Source: Methyloprofundus sp. (lineage in GTDB: Bacteria > Pseudomonadota > Gammaproteobacteria > Methylococcales > Methylomonadaceae). From it: DNA of 7,494 nt. Location: contig WTCN01000063.1 in NCBI GenBank assembly GCA_013138555.1, positions 1-7,494 of the forward strand, given 5' to 3'. Below the pieces are notes generated by a model. It saw nothing but the letters and a program-made list of their open reading frames with translations. It was not told the origin of the DNA and made no database searches. Positions 5,261-7,494 of the stretch are shown piece after piece. Position 1 is the first letter of the stretch. Every line of letters begins with the position of its first letter. The position numbers and the translations under genes are program-made.

Positions 5261-6349
5261 TTATTGCTCGCGTCCATATTCATTTAATGTCTCAAGTAAA
5301 AGCGCTCTTTCTACCCCAACCGGCAGACTTGCTTCACCTATTTTATTAAGCAGAATAAGTCGTATATCACCGTCAACATTCTTTTTATCCACAGCCATCA
5401 GGCTTATCATTTCTTCTGCTGACAATTCACTAGGTGGCTCAGTCGGCAACCCTGCCTTTTTAAAAAGCGTAATGATACGCACTACATCGGCATCATTTAA
5501 CCACCCCAGGCGTCGTGACAAGTCAGCAGCCTGACAGGTTCCTATCGCGACTCCCTCACCATGCAGATAAGTACCATACCCTGCTCCGGTTTCAATAGCA
5601 TGACCAAAGGTATGACCTAAATTTAGAATCGCACGTATTCCTGATTCTTTTTCATCAGCCGCAACAATTTCCGCTTTATTCTGGCAAGATTGTTCAATAA
5701 TATAAATTAAAGAGTCTTGATCCCTCGCTAAAATTTTCTCAATATTAGCTTCTACCCATGAAAAAAACTCAGCATCTCGTATTAAGCCATATTTAATCAC
5801 TTCAGCTAACCCAGCGGATAACTGCCGGTCATCAAGTGTATTAAGCACATTAACATCAATAATGACACTTTGAGGCTGATAGAACGCACCTATCATATTT
5901 TTACCTAGCGCATGATTAACCCCTGTTTTCCCGCCTACAGAAGAATCCACCTGCGCCAGCAGCGTTGTAGGAATTTGTATAAAGGGGATACCACGCTGAT
6001 AACAGGCAGCCGCGAAACCACTTATATCACCAATCACACCACCACCCAAGGCAATTAATGTTGTATTTCGGCTAAACTTGCCAGCTAATAAAGCATCAAA
6101 AATGTTTTCCATAATAGCAAGCGTCTTATACTGCTCCCCATCAGGTAAAATCACCTCTTCAAGTTGATATGGCTGTAAGTGCGCCTTAACTTTCTCTAAA
6201 TACAATGGCGCAACCGTTTCATTTGTCACAATGACAACTTGTTTAGATTTTATATGCCTGGTCAATATATCTGACTTACACAGGTTGTCTACCCCTATAT
6301 AAATCGGATAACTTCTAGCACCCAACTGAACCTGAATGGTATTCATCAT
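5261..6349 (-). CDS. aroB: 3-dehydroquinate synthase
   Basis: AroB converts DAHP to 3-dehydroquinate, the second step of the shikimate pathway, using NAD and a divalent metal in the cytosol. The 362-residue length is normal. It shows PDGEQYK (69-75), the NAD-binding LGGGVIGD (101-108), IPTTLLAQVDSSVGGKTGVN (126-145) with K141, AGLAEVIKYG with metal ligand E183 and K186, LGHTFGHAIE with H246, and YLHGEGVAIG with H263. E183, H246 and H263 would form the metal site. Its ATG shares one base with the aroK stop (TAATG), followed at once by a second ATG, and no Shine-Dalgarno sequence is visible, so it is probably translated by coupling to aroK. No convincing intrinsic terminator follows its stop, so some read-through into hemE is possible. 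Confidence 0.97.
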   Translation of the reverse strand: MMNTIQVQLGARSYPIYIGVDNLCKSDILTRHIKSKQVVIVTNETVAPLYLEKVKAHLQPYQLEEVILPDGEQYKTLAIMENIFDALLAGKFSRNTTLIALGGGVIGDISGFAAACYQRGIPFIQIPTTLLAQVDSSVGGKTGVNHALGKNMIGAFYQPQSVIIDVNVLNTLDDRQLSAGLAEVIKYGLIRDAEFFSWVEANIEKILARDQDSLIYIIEQSCQNKAEIVAADEKESGIRAILNLGHTFGHAIETGAGYGTYLHGEGVAIGTCQAADLSRRLGWLNDADVVRIITLFKKAGLPTEPPSELSAEEMISLMAVDKKNVDGDIRLILLNKIGEASLPVGVERALLLETLNEYGREQ

Positions 6350-6876
6350 TAATTATTTTTATTGGTATATTCTTTAAGAATTTCTCTCACGACAGCCTTA
6401 CTCTGCATTTGCCCACTATCTATGACAAAATCGGCACATGATAAATACAAAGACTCCCGCTCATCAATTAATGCCTGGATTTTTTCTCTTGGGTTATCAA
6501 CATGAAGCAATGGACGCTGGGAATTACGTGAAGTTCGATCTACAATTCTATCTATAGAGCACTGTAGATAGACCACAAAACCATTCTCTTTTAAACGCAC
6601 TCTATTTTCTTCATTTAAAATTACCCCCCCGCCTGTAGCGAGTACTATCTCATCAAGCTCCACAAGCTCTTTAACCATCTTGTTTTCTCTCAGTCTAAAC
6701 CCTTTCTCTCCTTCAAATTCAAAAATAGTAGCAATATCAACGCCGGTAATATCTTCAATTGCTTTATCACTATCATAAAATGGTAAACCTAAGGATTTTG
6801 CCAGCATCCGCCCTATCGTCGTCTTCCCGGCACCCATTAATCCGATCAAATATATATTTTTTTTATTCATCAACAT
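6349..6876 (-). CDS. aroK: Shikimate kinase
   Basis: AroK phosphorylates shikimate with ATP, the fifth step of the shikimate pathway. The protein has 175 residues (173 from the second ATG), the usual size. It carries the Walker A motif GLMGAGKT (12-19), YDSD with the shikimate-binding D37, FRLRE with R61, TGGGV (81-85), the lid NSQRPLL with R121, and ERESLYLSCADFVID (139-153). The start is uncertain: ATG at 6876 and ATG at 6870 are in frame, neither has a Shine-Dalgarno sequence, and the family usually begins about where the second does (MNKKNIYLIGLMGAGK). Upstream lies a strong terminator, so expression must come from read-through or from a promoter within or next to it. It overlaps aroB by one base. 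Confidence 0.95.
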   Translation of the reverse strand: MLMNKKNIYLIGLMGAGKTTIGRMLAKSLGLPFYDSDKAIEDITGVDIATIFEFEGEKGFRLRENKMVKELVELDEIVLATGGGVILNEENRVRLKENGFVVYLQCSIDRIVDRTSRNSQRPLLHVDNPREKIQALIDERESLYLSCADFVIDSGQMQSKAVVREILKEYTNKNN

Positions 6877-6887
6877 TTTTTATTCAT
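6859..6887 (-). repeat. Direct repeat at the aroK start, with a five-codon leader frame
   Basis: On the minus strand ATGAATAAAAAA occurs twice, at 6887-6876 and at 6870-6859, offset by 17 bases. The first copy opens a five-codon frame (Met-Asn-Lys-Lys-Cys, stop), whose TGA overlaps the second in-frame aroK ATG as TGATG. It may be a relic of a small tandem duplication or a coupling leader. Whether it is translated is unknown. Confidence 0.4.
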
Positions 6888-6914
6888 AAAAAAAGGGGCA
6901 TTATGCCCCTTTTT
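6888..6914 (-). terminator. Intrinsic terminator after pilQ
   Basis: GGGGCAT and ATGCCCC form a perfect GC-rich stem around a tiny centre, flanked by an A-run and a T-run. On the minus strand it ends in 7 T (forward 6888-6894), and the A-run gives it a usable T-run on the plus strand too. It begins 20 bases after the pilQ stop and ends right before the aroK start region, so it should end or reduce pilQ transcripts. Confidence 0.88.
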
Positions 6915-6934
6915 CTGTTGTAATTGAAGTGCTA

Positions 6935-7494
6935 CTAACGCATTTTCATCGAATCTTTAATTATTTTTGGCGTAATAAAAACCAATAGCTCTGTTTTAAA
7001 CTCATTCTCTATCGTTTTTCTAAACATCCAGCCAACTAATGGCAAATCAGCAAACCAAGGCACTGAAGAGAGATCATAAGCAGTATCACCTTCATAAACA
7101 CCACCTAGAACAACTGTTTCACCATCGTCTATAGTCACACTGGCAGTCACTTCACGCGTATTAATCGCTATACCATCGGGAGTAATCTCTCCGGGTGAGT
7201 TCTTTGTAACATGCAAATCCATAATCACACTACCACTCGGCGTAATTTGCGGTGTCACTTCAAGGATAATAGAAGCATCTATAAATTGAGTCTGCGTTCC
7301 ATTCTGACTAACAGTTTGATAAGGAATCTGCACTCCTTGCTCTATTCTGGCTTCACAGCGATCCGAAGTCAGCACTCTCGGGTTAGAAACAAACTCAGCC
7401 TTACTATCATCCTGTAAGGCAGAAATCTCCAGATTTAACACATAGTTCGCCCCACTTGCCAAAGTCATGCCTAATGCACCATAAGGGTTGGATG
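6935..7494 (-). CDS. pilQ: Type IV pilus secretin PilQ, C-terminal part (cut by window edge)
   Basis: PilQ forms the outer-membrane channel through which type IV pili leave the cell. Only the last 185 residues are present; the frame is open to the right edge (reading SNPYGALGMTLASG), so the ATG at 7468 is internal. Secretin features are clear: LEISALQDDSKAEFVSNPRV, LTSDRCEARIEQGVQIPYQT, a VTPQITPSGSVIMDLHV strand, DDGETVVLGGVYEGD, and the secretin signature VPWFADLPLVGWMFR followed by ELLVFITPKIIKD at the C-terminus. The order pilQ-aroK-aroB is widespread in Gammaproteobacteria, where the pilMNOPQ genes often precede aroKB. Here a strong terminator separates them. Confidence 0.96.
   Translation of the reverse strand, partial: SNPYGALGMTLASGANYVLNLEISALQDDSKAEFVSNPRVLTSDRCEARIEQGVQIPYQTVSQNGTQTQFIDASIILEVTPQITPSGSVIMDLHVTKNSPGEITPDGIAINTREVTASVTIDDGETVVLGGVYEGDTAYDLSSVPWFADLPLVGWMFRKTIENEFKTELLVFITPKIIKDSMKMR

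Noticed and set aside
1..7494. CRISPR array, phage genes, insertion sequence, tRNA or rRNA
   Set aside because: No regularly spaced repeats, transposase or integrase motifs, or tRNA-like cloverleaf were seen on either strand.

Overview
This is a chromosomal segment of a gammaproteobacterial (Methylococcales, type I) methanotroph. The strongest evidence is an edge-truncated gene on the minus strand at the left end. It encodes the first 153 residues of PmoC, a subunit of particulate methane monooxygenase, and its copper-site ligands are visible. The fairly AT-rich composition and the downstream pilQ-aroK-aroB order, common in Gammaproteobacteria, fit this. The genus cannot be fixed from the window.

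Layout, left to right: (1) 1-461, start of pmoC on the minus strand, running out of the window, with pmoA and pmoB presumably beyond. (2) 462-861, a 400-bp intergenic region with a good sigma70-type promoter for pmoC, a structured leader of about 100 nt, and the weak upstream region of a divergent small gene. (3) 862-1308, a plus-strand gene of unknown function for a 148-residue membrane-anchored or secreted protein, followed by two inverted repeats, one of them terminator-like. (4) 1460-5078, a tight minus-strand run read in the order hemE, DUF411 gene, glk, ald, with junctions of 5 bp, a 1-base overlap and 9 bp. (5) 5079-5260, a 182-bp gap with a possible hemE promoter. (6) 5261-6876, aroK then aroB with a 1-base overlap. 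(7) 6888-6914, a strong hairpin terminator. (8) 6935-7494, the C-terminal secretin part of pilQ, truncated by the window edge.

Most genes here are housekeeping: aromatic amino-acid and chorismate synthesis (aroK, aroB), heme synthesis (hemE), glucose phosphorylation (glk), ammonia/pyruvate/alanine interconversion (ald) and type IV pilus secretion (pilQ). The DUF411 protein is a predicted periplasmic metal-handling protein. That is plausible in a bacterium whose main enzyme, pMMO, depends on copper, but it is not proof of a link.

I see no mobile element, CRISPR array, phage or clearly new multi-gene system. The observations most worth a second look are the pmoC leader with mutually exclusive hairpins beside the ribosome binding site, an alanine dehydrogenase that seems to have lost the acidic residue that selects NAD, the aroK start packed against a terminator with a duplicated start region, and the uncharacterised gene divergent from pmoC.
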